A stretch of DNA of 64,000 nt, taken from contig JBBKWH010000051.1 of assembly GCA_037968855.1 (NCBI GenBank), positions 1-64,000 of the forward strand, in the 5' to 3' direction. The first letter of the stretch is position 1, and each line of letters starts with the position of its first letter. The notes under the pieces are model-generated. The model did no database searches and was not told the origin of the DNA. It saw only the letters and a list, made by a program, of their open reading frames with translations. Positions 63,911-64,000 of this stretch are shown one piece after another. This DNA comes from JBBKWH01 sp037968855 (GTDB lineage: Bacteria > Pseudomonadota > Gammaproteobacteria > Pseudomonadales > Moraxellaceae). Made by a program: the position numbers and the translations under genes.

Positions 63911-63945
63911 CCGCTCAAAACAGAATGGCTGTTGTGAGCGGGTTT
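63911..63945 (+). terminator. Possible terminator after DUF2147 copy 2
   Basis: CCGCTCA (63911-63917) pairs with TGAGCGG (63935-63941), and AACAG with CTGTT inside it, separated by one mismatch. Only GTTT follows, so it is a strong hairpin with a weak T-tract. The remaining bases to the window end hold nothing I recognise. Confidence 0.45.
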
Positions 63946-64000
63946 GCGCTTATAGGTTTTTTATTGGTCATTCAGACGAATAACACTATTTTGATCGAAA

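Overview
The window is about 64 kb of an ordinary, gene-dense gammaproteobacterial chromosome. Gene order and protein similarity point to the Moraxellaceae (the Acinetobacter neighbourhood). The clues are a divergent ponA / pilMNOPQ-aroK-aroB-SPOR-gltBD block, hisIE next to tatABC, recC-recB-recD in that order, an rpoC with a TTG start, and DUF2147 and polyphosphate:AMP phosphotransferase genes. Base composition looks close to 50% GC, except one visibly AT-rich islet at about 28.5-29.6 kb. I saw no tRNA, rRNA, CRISPR array, insertion sequence or prophage. The taxonomic placement is inference from memory of these families.

Layout. (1) 1-7217: the 3' part of rpoB (including the wild-type rifampicin region), then rpoC and a strong intrinsic terminator. 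(2) 7390-11654: a two-gene RND efflux pump (adaptor and permease, no outer-membrane factor) that runs into the convergent ponA gene for PBP1A; their stop codons share one 11-bp inverted repeat. (3) 14467-22206: the type IV pilus/competence assembly operon pilMNOPQ, followed without a clear break by aroK, aroB and a SPOR-domain gene. (4) 22410-28403: glutamate synthase gltB and gltD with a candidate sigma-70 promoter and a terminator. (5) 28629-29585: an AT-rich DUF2971 gene broken by an in-frame TGA. (6) 29630-35639 (minus): a six-gene Mrp/Mnh cation/proton antiporter operon with fused A+B subunits. (7) 35947-39766: small redox, envelope and tRNA-modification genes (glutaredoxin-like, DUF2147, CWC-DUF5522, dusC) and phospholipase A. 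(8) 39873-43703 (minus): hisIE, tatABC and a UvrD-type helicase. (9) 43825-49458 (minus): a BLUF photoreceptor with a C-terminal membrane anchor, a thioesterase, the ubiquinone genes ubiE-ubiJ-ubiB and an uncharacterised gene. (10) 49548-51650: polyphosphate:AMP phosphotransferase and a DUF697/EcsC-like gene. (11) 51975-61107: recC-recB-recD with ATGA overlaps between successive genes. (12) 61108-63852: a putative regulatory RNA, a hemerythrin, a metallo-beta-lactamase-fold protein and a second DUF2147 gene.

The most interesting signal is in the gap after recD. An 18-bp imperfect palindrome resembling the GacA/UvrY box (61141-61158) is followed about 65 nt later by a stretch with eight GGA trinucleotides in about 140 nt. 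Several of these sit in the loops of small perfect hairpins, and the stretch ends in a clean intrinsic terminator (61346-61383). This is the architecture of CsrB/RsmX/Y/Z-type RNAs that sequester CsrA/RsmA. Other points for a second look are a 142-residue, very acidic linker in RecB, the interrupted AT-rich DUF2971 gene, the tail-anchored BLUF protein, and the shared palindrome that ends both the RND and PBP1A genes.
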